Below the pieces are notes generated by a model that did not search any database, was not told the DNA's origin, and saw nothing but the letters and a program-made list of their open reading frames with translations. From assembly GCA_037444775.1 (NCBI GenBank), contig JBBILU010000029.1, positions 1-13,285 on the forward strand: a stretch of 13,285 nt of DNA. Direction: 5' to 3'. A program made the translations under genes and the position numbers. Shown piece after piece: positions 1-7,923 of the stretch (positions are counted from its first letter, which is position 1; the number at the start of each line of letters is the position of its first letter). Origin of the DNA: JBBILU01 sp037444775. Lineage in GTDB: Bacteria > Patescibacteriota > Gracilibacteria > BD1-5 > UBA6164.

Positions 1-408
1 TTTTTAGTAGATATACAATCAAAAGTTTATCCTTTTGTAAAAAAAGTAAATAATATAGATATTATTTGAAAGTTTTATTCTGAATTTTTGAGATATACTG
101 GTTGAGATGGAAAATGACTTTGAATAGTTTTGACTCCAACTCATATCACGGAATTATTTTGTGATTTAGCTGAAGTAAACAAAAATTCAAAAGTACTTGA
201 TATTTGTACTTGAACTTGATGATTTCTTATCAGTGCAATGAAAAGAATGATAGAAAATGATCCGACTGTTGCAGAGATAGATTATATTTATAAAAATAGT
301 CTAGTTTGAGTGGAAACTCAAACTAATATGTTTGCTTTAGCTGTTCAAATATGATTATTAGATGAGATTGAAAAACAAATATGTTTCAATCAAATGTTTT
401 TGATATAA
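1..408 (+). pseudogene. N6-adenine DNA methyltransferase, 5' piece (open at left edge, frameshifted)
   Basis: This is the first readable part of a type I/IIG-like adenine methyltransferase (HsdM/N6_Mtase family), which transfers a methyl group from S-adenosylmethionine to adenine in a specific DNA site. The frame starting at base 1 is open with TGA as glycine. It shows the HsdM-type lead-in GIVLTPTHITELFCDLA and then the SAM-binding motif I, DICTGTGGF, at 199-225. It runs to a TAA at 406-408 after leaving the family pattern at about base 350. The expected continuation (MIIRGDGKTN) lies in another frame from base 351, so one base appears to be missing in the A-run at 347-349 (CAAAT in place of CAAAAT would restore ...VQNMIIRGDGKTN). 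The true start lies left of the window. Family assignment is secure; whether the gene is dead, phase-variable or mis-sequenced cannot be decided here. Confidence 0.8.
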
Positions 409-1523
409 AAACTGAAGAATTACAAAAATTTGGTTGTAATGTTGGGCTTATAAATCCACCGTATTCGCAGAAGAAAGAGGGGGAAAAGGAATTAATCTTT
501 ATAAAAAAACTATTAGATTCTCTATGTGTGTGATGAATATGAGTAGCTATTATTCCTCAATGAACTGTAATGTCTAATAAGACTAATGATGATTTAAAAA
601 GAGAAATTCTAAAATATCATACATTAAAAGCAGTTATGAGTATGCCAGATGAATTATTTTATCCTACTTGAACTGTAACTTGTATTTTAGTTTTTGAGGC
701 ACACAAACCTCATGATTCAAATAAGCAAACATGGTTTTGATATTGGAAAGAAGATTGATTTGAAAAAATTAAAAATAAATGAAGAATTGATTATAAATGA
801 GAATATGAAAATAATATAAAAAATCTTTGGTTAGACTCTTATTATAACAATAAAGAAATTTCTTGATTTTCAACTTTACAATCTATTGATTGAAACGATG
901 AATGGCTTGTAGAAGCATATTTAGAAACTGATTATAGTAAATTAAATAATTTTCAATTTATACAAACATTAAAAGATTATACAACTTATAAATTTTATAA
1001 TGATTTAAGTGATATTGCTTCAAAAAATAGTTTATTTAAAAAGAAAATTGATTTAGAAAAAAATAGTTGGAAAACTTTAAAAGTAGAAGATATTTTTGAA
1101 GTTACTTGAAGTAAGACAACTCCCAAAAGAGAGCTAGAAGAATATTGAATTTGAAAGTATCCTTATGTAACAACACAAGCTGTAAATAATTGAGTAGATA
1201 ATTTTTATGGTTATTTTACTGATAAATGAAATATTTTAACAATTGATTCAGCTGTTAAATGATACTGTTCATATCAAGCAGAAAATTTTTCAGCAAGTGA
1301 TCATGTTGAAAAACTTATACCAAAATTTGAAATGAATACTTATATTGCTTTATTTTTACAAACAATAATAAATTTAGAGCAATTTAGATATAGTTATTGA
1401 AGAAAATTTAATCAAGAAAGAATCAAAAAAACAAAAATTAAACTTCCTTTTAAAAACTGACAACCAGATTGGCAATTTATGGAAGAATTTATAAAAAGTT
1501 TGCCTTATAGTGAGAGCTTGTAA
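351..1523 (+). pseudogene. N6-adenine DNA methyltransferase, 3' piece with target-recognition domain
   Basis: This is the downstream part of the same methyltransferase, in a shifted frame. It opens with MIIRGDGKTN (from 351), the element that follows motif I in HsdM proteins, then carries the catalytic NPPY motif IV at 453-464, the signature of N6-adenine methylation. The MTase fold continues (IIPQGTVMS, MPDELFYPTGT) to about base 800. After a linker, about 1060-1510 reads like a single HsdS-type target-recognition domain (WKTLKVEDIFEV..., YPYVTTQAVNNGV, a GNILTI beta segment, and a KIKLPF motif before a C-terminal helix). An MTase fused to a specificity domain is typical of type IIG/BcgI-like or compact type I systems. 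No restriction gene follows; a nuclease domain, if any, would be N-terminal, outside the window. An ATG at 381 could in principle start this piece, but it would lack SAM motif I. It ends at TAA 1521-1523. Confidence 0.8.
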
Positions 1524-1543
1524 ATTTAAACTAGATTTAAACA

Positions 1544-1578
1544 AAAAAGTTATTATAGTTTTTATAATAACTTTTTAA
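1544..1578 (+). terminator. Rho-independent terminator after the methyltransferase
   Basis: A perfect 14-bp inverted repeat (arms 1544-1557 and 1563-1576) encloses a 5-nt loop and ends in a T-run, 20 nt after the methyltransferase stop. The 3' arm also contains a perfect TATAAT (1563-1568), only 22-27 bases before the next start codon, so it could double as the -10 box of the response-regulator operon. No convincing -35 accompanies it. Confidence 0.75.
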
Positions 1579-1589
1579 TTTCCAAAAAT

Positions 1590-2252
1590 ATGAAAATTCT
1601 TGTGATTGAAGATCATCCAAAACTTAGAGAAAATATAGTTAAATATTTCAAAATAAACTGATATTTAGCTGAAGAAAGCTTTAATTGAAAAGAGGCTTTA
1701 TTGAAAGCAAAGTTAAATAGTTATGATTGTGTAATTCTTGATATAAATCTGCCAATTATGAATTGAAAAGAATTTATTTTAGAATTCAGAAAATCAAATA
1801 AAAATACTCCAGTAATAGCTTTGACTTCTAACTCTATGCTTGAAGATAAAGTTGAAATGTTTGAGCTTGGAGTTGATGATTATTTAACAAAACCTTTTGA
1901 ATTAAAAGAACTTGAAATCAGAATAAAAGCTTTAACAAAAAGAAAAGAAGAAAAAATAGAAGAAAAAGTAATTATTTGAAATATAGAAATAAATTTTTCT
2001 AAACATAAAGTAATACTTCAATGAGTAGAACTAGAACTTTCAAATAAAGAATATTTGATAATAGAATTTTTAGCAAAAAATAAAGGATTTCCTAAAACAA
2101 AAGTACAAATTCTTGAAAATGTTTGGTGAGAAGCTGAAGAAAATCTTGAATTAAGCTCAACAACTTTGGAAGCTCATATTTCTTGAATACGAAAAAAACT
2201 TGGAAAAAATTTTATCAAAACAATTAAGTGAACAGGTTATATTATAAAATAA
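1590..2252 (+). CDS. OmpR/PhoB-family response regulator
   Basis: This is a two-component response regulator of 220 residues, the normal size for the OmpR/PhoB family; it is expected to bind DNA after phosphorylation by its partner kinase. The N-terminal receiver domain (about 1-115) has the acidic pocket E7/D8, phospho-acceptor D51 (VILDINLP), the conserved T79 and K101 of TKPF. The C-terminal winged helix (about 125-220) has the ELSNKEYLIIEFLAKN and AHISGIRKKLG segments and the final KGTGYIIK hairpin. Eight of its 12 glycines are TGA. The one CGA codon (residue 201, 2190-2192) falls at the conserved Arg of the recognition helix, so CGA reads as arginine here. The ATG at 1590 gives the standard MKILVIEDH start; no Shine-Dalgarno sequence precedes it. 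The kinase gene follows after 10 nt. The signal and target genes are unknown. Confidence 0.95.
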
Positions 2253-2262
2253 TTTAAAATTT

Positions 2263-3078
2263 ATGAGAGTATCAAAAGAACAATTTCTAGCTTTACAAAT
2301 CAGCTTTTTACTTTTAATTTTTGCAATAACTATTTCTTTTGCATTACAATTTTTGAATCATAATATATTTAATGTAAAATGACATGGATATAATAAATTT
2401 TTTGTTTTTCCTATTTTATCTATTTTTATATATTTTGTTGCTTTATTTTTAGCTAAAGCAATTATAAAACCTATAGAAAAAAATAACGAAAAACTTAAAA
2501 GCTATAATCATAATCTTGCTCACGAAATAAAAACTCCCCTTTCAGTTATTTATTCAAATTTGGAATTATTAGAATACTGATTTGATAAAGATACAATTAT
2601 TTCTAGTAAAGATGAAATAAAACATATTCAAGAAATTATAGATAATTTACTTTTTTTGAGTGAAAATTCTAATTTATGAGAAACTTCAAAAATAAGTTTA
2701 AAAAGTTTGCTTTCTAAATATGAAAACATAGCAAAAATAACTTACAAAAAAGACTTTATATTAAATTGAAATAAAATTCTACTTGAAAGACTTTTGGAAA
2801 ATTTGTTTAATAATGCTGAAAAGTATAAGAAAGAAAATTCGGAAATAGTTTGTAAAATAGATAAAAATTATTTAGAAATTTCTAATGAAATAGAAAAAGA
2901 AATAAAAGAAAAAAACTTAGAAAAGTTATTTGATGCTTTTTATAAATTAGATTCTTCAAGGAATTCAAGTTGATACTGACTTTGATTATCTATAGTAAAA
3001 AAAATTACTGATTTACATAAGCTAAATATAGCTATAAATACAGAACAAAATATATTTAAGATAAAGTTATATTTGTAA
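2263..3078 (+). CDS. Membrane sensor histidine kinase
   Basis: This is the partner kinase of the preceding regulator, 271 residues. Two hydrophobic segments (about 9-31 and 46-66) anchor it in the membrane with only some 15 residues between them, so there is almost no extracytoplasmic sensor domain. The dimerisation helix carries the phospho-accepting H87 in AHEIKTPLS. The ATPase domain has an N-box ENLFNNAEKY (N180, N183, N184), the F-box-like LFDAFYKLD, and the G-box GYGLGLSIV starting at G237, whose glycines are all encoded by TGA. The kinase is shorter than most (no HAMP or PAS domain is evident). It probably senses a membrane or envelope condition, or acts through another protein; this is inference. 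It is co-transcribed with the regulator (10-nt gap). The terminator hairpin begins inside the last codons. Confidence 0.93.
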
Positions 3079-3109
3079 CGAATATAACTTTTGTTTTGAT
3101 TTATTTTTC
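3063..3109 (+). terminator. Rho-independent terminator of the two-component operon
   Basis: An 11-bp perfect stem (3063-3073 with 3081-3091) and a 7-nt loop containing the kinase stop codon are followed by a T-rich tail to about 3109. The 5' arm lies within coding sequence, a compact arrangement also seen at the end of the ftsW-like gene. Confidence 0.7.
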
Positions 3110-3144
3110 TTAATTAATTAAATGGATTATTTTAATAATAAAAA

Positions 3145-3172
3145 TTTGACTTTATAAAAAAAAGTATAGAAT
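3145..3172 (+). promoter_or_regulatory. Possible promoter for the antiporter gene
   Basis: TTTGAC (3145-3150) and TAGAAT (3167-3172) are separated by 16 bases in the only intergenic gap large enough to hold a promoter for the antiporter. Both boxes are imperfect in a very A+T-rich background, so the call is weak. The implied leader is about 80 nt. Confidence 0.25.
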
Positions 3173-3188
3173 TGCCCAGTTTTTCAAG

Positions 3189-3225
3189 AATATTTTTATA
3201 AATAGATCTTTTTATTAAAAATATT
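3189..3225 (+). other. Hairpin in the antiporter leader
   Basis: Arms 3189-3201 and 3212-3225 pair over 13 bp with a single bulged base, entirely with A-T pairs. It lies about 30 nt upstream of the antiporter start. It may be a leader structure, or a second terminator arm for the upstream operon; it has no strong T-run. Confidence 0.3.
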
Positions 3226-3257
3226 TTAAAAACTATTTTATTTTATAAAATTTCTTT

Positions 3258-5381
3258 ATGGAAGTTACTTTTTTAAGTTGAACTTTATCGCTGTTTTTTC
3301 TTCTTACAGTGTCTGTTTTTACATATATTTTTTCTAAGAAAATAAATTTTCCTTATACTGTTCTGCTTTTGATTGTAGGTTTATTGTTAATACCTTTATC
3401 CAAAGTAGAATTTTTTAATTTTGTAAATGATTTTGAATTAACTCCGGATGTACTTTTTTATGTATTTTTACCTATTTTGATTTTCGAATCAGCTTATAAT
3501 ATAAATTATAGACAATTAATTAAAAGTTGGAAATCAATTTGATGACTTGCTATTTTTTGACTTGTGATTTCAGCTGTAATTATTTGAACCTCAATGTATT
3601 ATATTTTTCCTCTTATTTGATTTCAAATTCCATTTTTAGTTTGTTTACTTTTTTGAAGCCTTATTTCTGCAACTGACCCTGTTGCTGTTTTATCAATATT
3701 TAAAAGTATTTGAGCACCTAGAAGATTAACTTTGATTTTTGAATGAGAAAGTCTTTTTAATGATTGAACTTCATTAGCTTTATTTTTGGTAATTCTTTGA
3801 ATAATTCTTAGTTCGGAAATGTGATTATCAACATATGCAGAATGATTTGCTTCTTTTTTATCTATGGCTTTATGATGAATAATTTTTTGAAGTATAACTT
3901 GAGTTTTATTTTCAAAAGTTCTTTGAAAAATAAAGAATAATGAAATGGTTGAAATTACCCTTACCATGATAGTTGCACATTTAACTTTTATTTTATCAGA
4001 AGTTATTTCTTATCATGTAAGTATTTTGTGATTTGAATTAAAAATATCATGAGTTATAGCAACATCTATAGCTTGAATTATAATTTGAAATTATTGAAGA
4101 TATAAAATTTCTCCAAGAGTTGAAATACATATGAATCAATTTTGGGAATTTTTTGCATTTATTGCAAATTCTCTAGTTTTTATTTTAATGTGATTAATTT
4201 TATCTCATATTGAAGTAGATTTTAAAACATTTATACTGCCAATATTTGTAACTATTTTCATTGTTATTATTGCCAGAGCAATTAGTGTATATTTACCTAT
4301 TTTTATTTTAAATAAAACTAAATTAGAAGAAAATATACCTGCTTCATGGCAACACCTTCTTTCGTGGTGAAGTTTAAGATGAGCTTTGGCTTTGATGATG
4401 GTTTTGATGGTTCCTTGAGAATGAGATGCCAATTATTCTAAAATTTTAGAATTTCAAAAGACAGTTTGATGGAATTTTGATTTTAGTATAAAAGATTTTT
4501 TAATAGTTATTACTGTTTGAAGTATAATGTTTACAATGTTTATAAAAGCAACTACAATATGAATTTTTATGAGAAAGCTTTGAGTAACAAAACTTCATGA
4601 ATTAGAAGAATTTGAACATTATGAATGAAAAATTTTATCTTTTTTGAAGATGTTACAAAAATTAGATTCTCTTAAACAAAAAAAATATTTAACAAAAAAA
4701 GAATTTGAAATTTTAAAAAATAAATATGAATTTGAATTAAAGGAGTCTGTAGAAAGTTTGAAAAAATTAATATGAAATTCTTGAGATGAATTAATTAGGA
4801 GGGCTTTATCATTACATACTTTGTGAATAGAAAAACAATATTTGAAAGATTTATTTTCTTATAATGAAATTTCAGAAAGCAATTTTAAATATATTTTGAG
4901 TAAAATAAATAGGCAAATAGAAAGATTAGAAACTTGAAAACCTCAATTAAAAGAAATAGAAAAAGAAAAAATACAGAGAGATTTCTTTGAAAAATTAGTA
5001 GATTTTTTTAGTCTAAAAACAAATACATATAAAGATAAATATTCTATTAATAGAGCTAAAGCTGTTATCACTAGAAAAGTAATAAAAGAATTAAAAATAT
5101 TATCCGAAATAGATTTTGGTTTCAATAAAAAAGTATTTGATGAAATTATAGAATTATATGAAAGTTTTAATAAAACTGCTAATGATAAAAAAGATAAAAT
5201 TTTCTCAGAACATGAAGAAGAAATTTGAGCTTTAGAATGAGATTTGGCTAATAAATCTTTATTAAAAATGGAAGAATGAGTTATAAAAGATTTGTATGCA
5301 AAAGAAATAATTACACCTAAACTTTATCTTGCTTTTATGGAAGAAATAGAACACGAAATTTCTAAAGATATATATAAATAA
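3258..5381 (+). CDS. Na+/H+ antiporter, CPA1/NhaP type, with long cytoplasmic tail
   Basis: This is an integral membrane cation/proton exchanger of the CPA1 (NhaP/NHE) family, 707 residues, expected to export Na+ (or K+) in exchange for H+. The first 440 or so residues form the multi-helix transporter. Key motifs are SATDPVAV (T139-D140-P141), the ion-site helix FEGESLFNDGTS (N168-D169, typical of electroneutral CPA1 members), and WGSLRGALAL (from W370, R374). The last membrane helix is about 413-437. The remaining 267 or so residues are charged, helical and rich in E, K and L, with coiled-coil character, and lie in the cytoplasm. Such tails are regulatory in many CPA1 proteins; no nucleotide-binding (TrkA-C/RCK) signature was recognised. 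TGA is used for glycine throughout the membrane part. ATG 3258 gives a sensible N-terminus just before the first helix; there is no Shine-Dalgarno sequence. It is probably a single-gene transcript, with a strong terminator right after it. Confidence 0.93.
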
Positions 5382-5385
5382 TAAT

Positions 5386-5532
5386 CTAAAGCATATTTTT
5401 TAAAAAATATGCTTTTTTCTTTATCATTCCGTTTCAAATCAGATTAATTCTTTGAGTTGTTTTGCTATTTAGTACCTTATCTCTGAACCTTCTTAAGTGG
5501 ATTTGAGTAGGACGATAGAATGAATTTTTCAA
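5386..5532 (-). other. Unexplained intergenic stretch, open on the minus strand
   Basis: The antiporter-rnc gap is richer in G+C (roughly 35 percent by hand count between 5419 and 5522) than the surrounding sequence. On the minus strand it reads open from a possible TTG at 5532 to TAG 5386-5388, giving 48 residues of protein-like composition (YRPTQIHLRRFRDK, VLNSKTTQRINLIGNG). There is no ATG start, and both ends run into hairpins. It could be a relic of a gene or repeat, a small unannotated peptide gene, a structured RNA or a leader of rnc. It is not recognised as a known RNA family. Confidence 0.25.
5388..5422 (+). terminator. Rho-independent terminator after the antiporter
   Basis: A perfect 14-bp inverted repeat (5388-5401 and 5402-5415), with a GC-containing base (AAAGCATA/TATGCTTT) and a T-rich 3' end, starts 7 nt after the antiporter stop. 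Confidence 0.8.
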
Positions 5533-5566
5533 AACTTTTTTGAAAAATTTATTTTTTTTGTATAAT
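5523..5566 (+). promoter_or_regulatory. Hairpin followed by a -10 box upstream of rnc
   Basis: A 12-bp inverted repeat (5523-5534 with 5538-5549, 3-nt loop) is followed by a T-rich run and a perfect TATAAT at 5561-5566, 35 bases before the rnc start. TTGAAA (5540-5545) lies 15 bases upstream of the -10 box, slightly too close for an ideal -35. The hairpin plus T-run may also be a second terminator. Promoter activity for the rnc operon is plausible because the antiporter terminator isolates it from upstream. Confidence 0.4.
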
Positions 5567-5601
5567 CAGAATTGCTATTTTAATTTATAATTTGTAAAAC
5601 T

Positions 5602-6330
5602 TTGGTACTAGTAAGAAAAGCTACATCTAATGAGGATTTTGTTAACAAATATAAAACTTTTTTGACAAAACTGAAAATAGATTTTAAAGATATTGATAAA
5701 TATATTTTGGCCTTTGTTCACAGATCTGTTGTGAATGAAAGACCAGATTTCACTCCAGAACACAATGAAAGATTGGAATTTCTTTGAGATGCAGTTTTGG
5801 AATTATCTGTTACAAATAAACTTTTTTTGGATTTTCCAAATAAAACTGAGTGAGAATTAACAGATATTAGAAGTGCAATTGTTAGATGAAGAAACCTAGC
5901 TATGGTAGCTAGAAGTCTTGATTTTTCTAAATATTTAATTTTGGGAAATTGAGAAAGAATGTCTTGATGAGATAAAAATGATTATATTTTAGCAAATACT
6001 TTGGAAGCTTTTATTTGAGCTTTGTATTTGGATTTGTGATTTAAAGAAGCTGAATTTTTCATAATAAAATATATTTATTCAAATATAGATATAATTCTTG
6101 ATAAAAAACTTTTTAAAGATTACAAATCTATGATACAAGAATTAGTACAAGCTCAATTTGACGTTACACCAAGCTATAAAGTTCTTAGTGAAGAATGACC
6201 TGATCATTCAAAAATATTTACTGTTTGAATATTTATGTGAGAAAAAATAATTTGAGAATGATCTTGATCTAGTAAGAAAAAGTGAGAAGAAAAAGCAGCT
6301 GAGAATGCTTATATTAAATTAACCTCTTAA
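5602..6330 (+). CDS. rnc: Ribonuclease III
   Basis: This is the double-strand-specific endoribonuclease that processes rRNA precursors and structured mRNAs, 242 residues (the usual size). The catalytic domain carries the signature HNERLEFLGDAVLE with E56, E59 and D63, and the second acidic segment LANTLEAFIGALYLD with E135. Position 132, usually Asp in the E. coli-type enzyme, is Asn here. The double-stranded RNA-binding domain spans about 174-240 (KSMIQELVQAQF, PSYKVLSEEGPDHSKIF, GEGSGSSKKKGEEKAAENAY). The start is taken as TTG 5602: no ATG or GTG lies in frame between the upstream stop at 5581 and the conserved region. No ribosome-binding sequence is visible. It is the first gene of an operon, with yggT following after 3 nt. 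Confidence 0.93.
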
Positions 6331-6333
6331 AAA

Positions 6334-6630
6334 ATGACAACTATTTTTATTGCCTTGATAATTTTTCTAAATATTTTAGAATATTTTGTAATTTTTGATG
6401 TGATTTTGTCTTGGTTAGCTATATTTTGAATAAACTTTAGACCAAAATTTATTGCTTCTGTTATGGATCCAATTTATTCTAAAATAAAATCTATATTACC
6501 AACAACAATTTGACCACTTGATTTAACTCCTATAATAGTAATATTTGCTATAATATTTCTTAAATCTTTGATTTTTGTTTTTTTTCCAGAAATAAGTAGT
6601 ATTATAAATAATTTGTATAAGTGATTTTAA
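6334..6630 (+). CDS. YggT-family small membrane protein
   Basis: This 98-residue protein has two hydrophobic regions (about 3-34 and 65-86) separated by the family's conserved middle: SWLAIFGINFRPKFIASVMDPIYSKIKSILP followed by GPLDLTPIIV. This matches the one-repeat form of the YggT family (PF02325), whose members are inner-membrane proteins linked to envelope and osmotic functions but without a settled biochemical role. It begins 3 nt after rnc and ends 7 nt before the SEDS gene, so all three are co-transcribed. Its place next to a SEDS cell-wall enzyme agrees with the common location of yggT-like genes near division genes. It is too short to stand out under the standard code because two glycines are TGA. 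Confidence 0.85.
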
Positions 6631-6637
6631 AAAAAAT

Positions 6638-7891
6638 ATGTTACCAATTTTTAGTAAAGAAAAAAGAGAAAAACCTGTCGATTACAAACTATTTTTTGCT
6701 GTTGTTATTCTGGTTGTTTTTTGAATGATTATGATTAGTTCAGTTTCTGTTTATTCTTCATTCAAAGTTACTTCCCTACAAGCATCAAAATGATTAATTC
6801 CAGAAGCTTATAATTATTATTTTGTTTCAAAAAATATAATGCATGTAATAATTGGTTTTATTGTAATGGCTTTGGTTGTGAAAATTCCTTATAGTTATTA
6901 TGAAAAGTATTCTAAACACTTTTTGTTATTTGTTCTAGTTTTACTTATGTATGTTTTGGCTTTTTGACTTGTTTTGAAATGAGCAAAATGATGGATTGAT
7001 ATCCCATGACTTCCTAGTATTCAACCAACAGAACTACTAAAACCTGCATTAATTTTATTTCTTGCCTATTTTTTTAAAAGATATAAGAAATCTATTAGAA
7101 GTTTTTATGATTGATTTTTGCCATTCTTTTTTATTTTGGGATTTTTTGTAGCTATTGTATGACTTCAGCCAGATTTTGGTACTGTTATGGTGATAGTTCC
7201 AGTTTCTATAATTATGTTTTTTATGGCTGGAGCTAATGTAAAATATTTAACTTATTTATTTTTGTCTTGAATTTTGCTTGTTTTTTCTGTTTATTCAATG
7301 GGGAAATATGATAAAACAAATCCTGAAACAAGAAATAGTTTAAGTTACATAACAGAAAGAATAGATTATTTCGTTGAAGACTCAAAAAAACTTTTTGAAG
7401 TAAAAATTGATCAAAAAAATGAGAAAACTTATCAAATAAAACAAGCATTAATAACTATTTGAAGTTGAGGTTTTGCAGGTCTTTGATTTTGACAATCTAT
7501 ACAAAAATTTTGATATTTACCAGAAGTTCAATGAGATTTTATTTTTTCTGTTATTGTTGAAGAATTATGATTTATTTGAGGTTTTTTAATACTTTCTATT
7601 TATCTTTATATTTGATATAGAGGATTCTATATTTATTCAAAAGTTACTGATTTATTTGCAAAATATACGGCTCTTTGAATCTCTTCTCGGTTTATGCTTC
7701 AAGCTTTTATAAATATTTGAGTTAATTTAAATATAGTTCCCTTAACTTGAATTACTTTGCCTTTTGTAAGCTATTGAGGTTCTTCACTTATTACACTTAT
7801 GTTTTCTCTTTGAATTTTATTAAATATTTCTAGAGATGTTTATAATAAGCCAAAGTTTCCTAGATTATGAAGAGTTAGTTTAAGCAACTAA
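6638..7891 (+). CDS. ftsW: SEDS-family peptidoglycan glycosyltransferase, FtsW/RodA type
   Basis: This polytopic membrane enzyme of 417 residues polymerises lipid II into glycan strands, with a class B penicillin-binding protein as partner. Diagnostic segments are GWIDIPGLPSIQPTELLKPAL, LQPDFGTVMVI, SGGFAGLGFGQS, the extracellular-loop motif PEVQGDFIFSVIVEELGFIG with catalytic-type D300, and NIVPLTGITLPFVSYGGSSL near the C-terminus. These motifs are shared by FtsW and RodA; TGITLPFVSYGGSS slightly favours FtsW, so the symbol is tentative. A lysine-rich stretch of about 35 residues in the large loop (about 228-262) precedes the conserved part. A single CGG codon at residue 351 (7688-7690) lies in GISSxFMLQAFIN, where many homologues have Trp. 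It is the last gene of the rnc operon, and its stop codon is part of the terminator stem. Confidence 0.93.
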
Positions 7892-7923
7892 AAAGCTAGA
7901 AAATAATTTTTTCTAGCTTTTTT
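7890..7923. terminator. Bidirectional terminator between convergent genes
   Basis: A perfect 14-bp stem (7890-7903 with 7909-7922), containing GCTAGA/TCTAGC and a 5-nt loop, has A-runs on the left and T-runs on the right, so it can terminate both strands. It overlaps the ftsW-like stop codon (7889-7891) on one side and the stop codon of the minus-strand ATPase gene (7922-7924) on the other. Confidence 0.8.

Noticed and set aside
3309..3542. Short ORF at 3309 taken as a separate gene
   Set aside because: It is only an internal segment of the antiporter, bounded by TGA codons that encode glycine.
3623..4432. Minus-strand ORFs opposite the antiporter gene
   Set aside because: They are antisense shadows of the antiporter coding sequence and lack any family resemblance.
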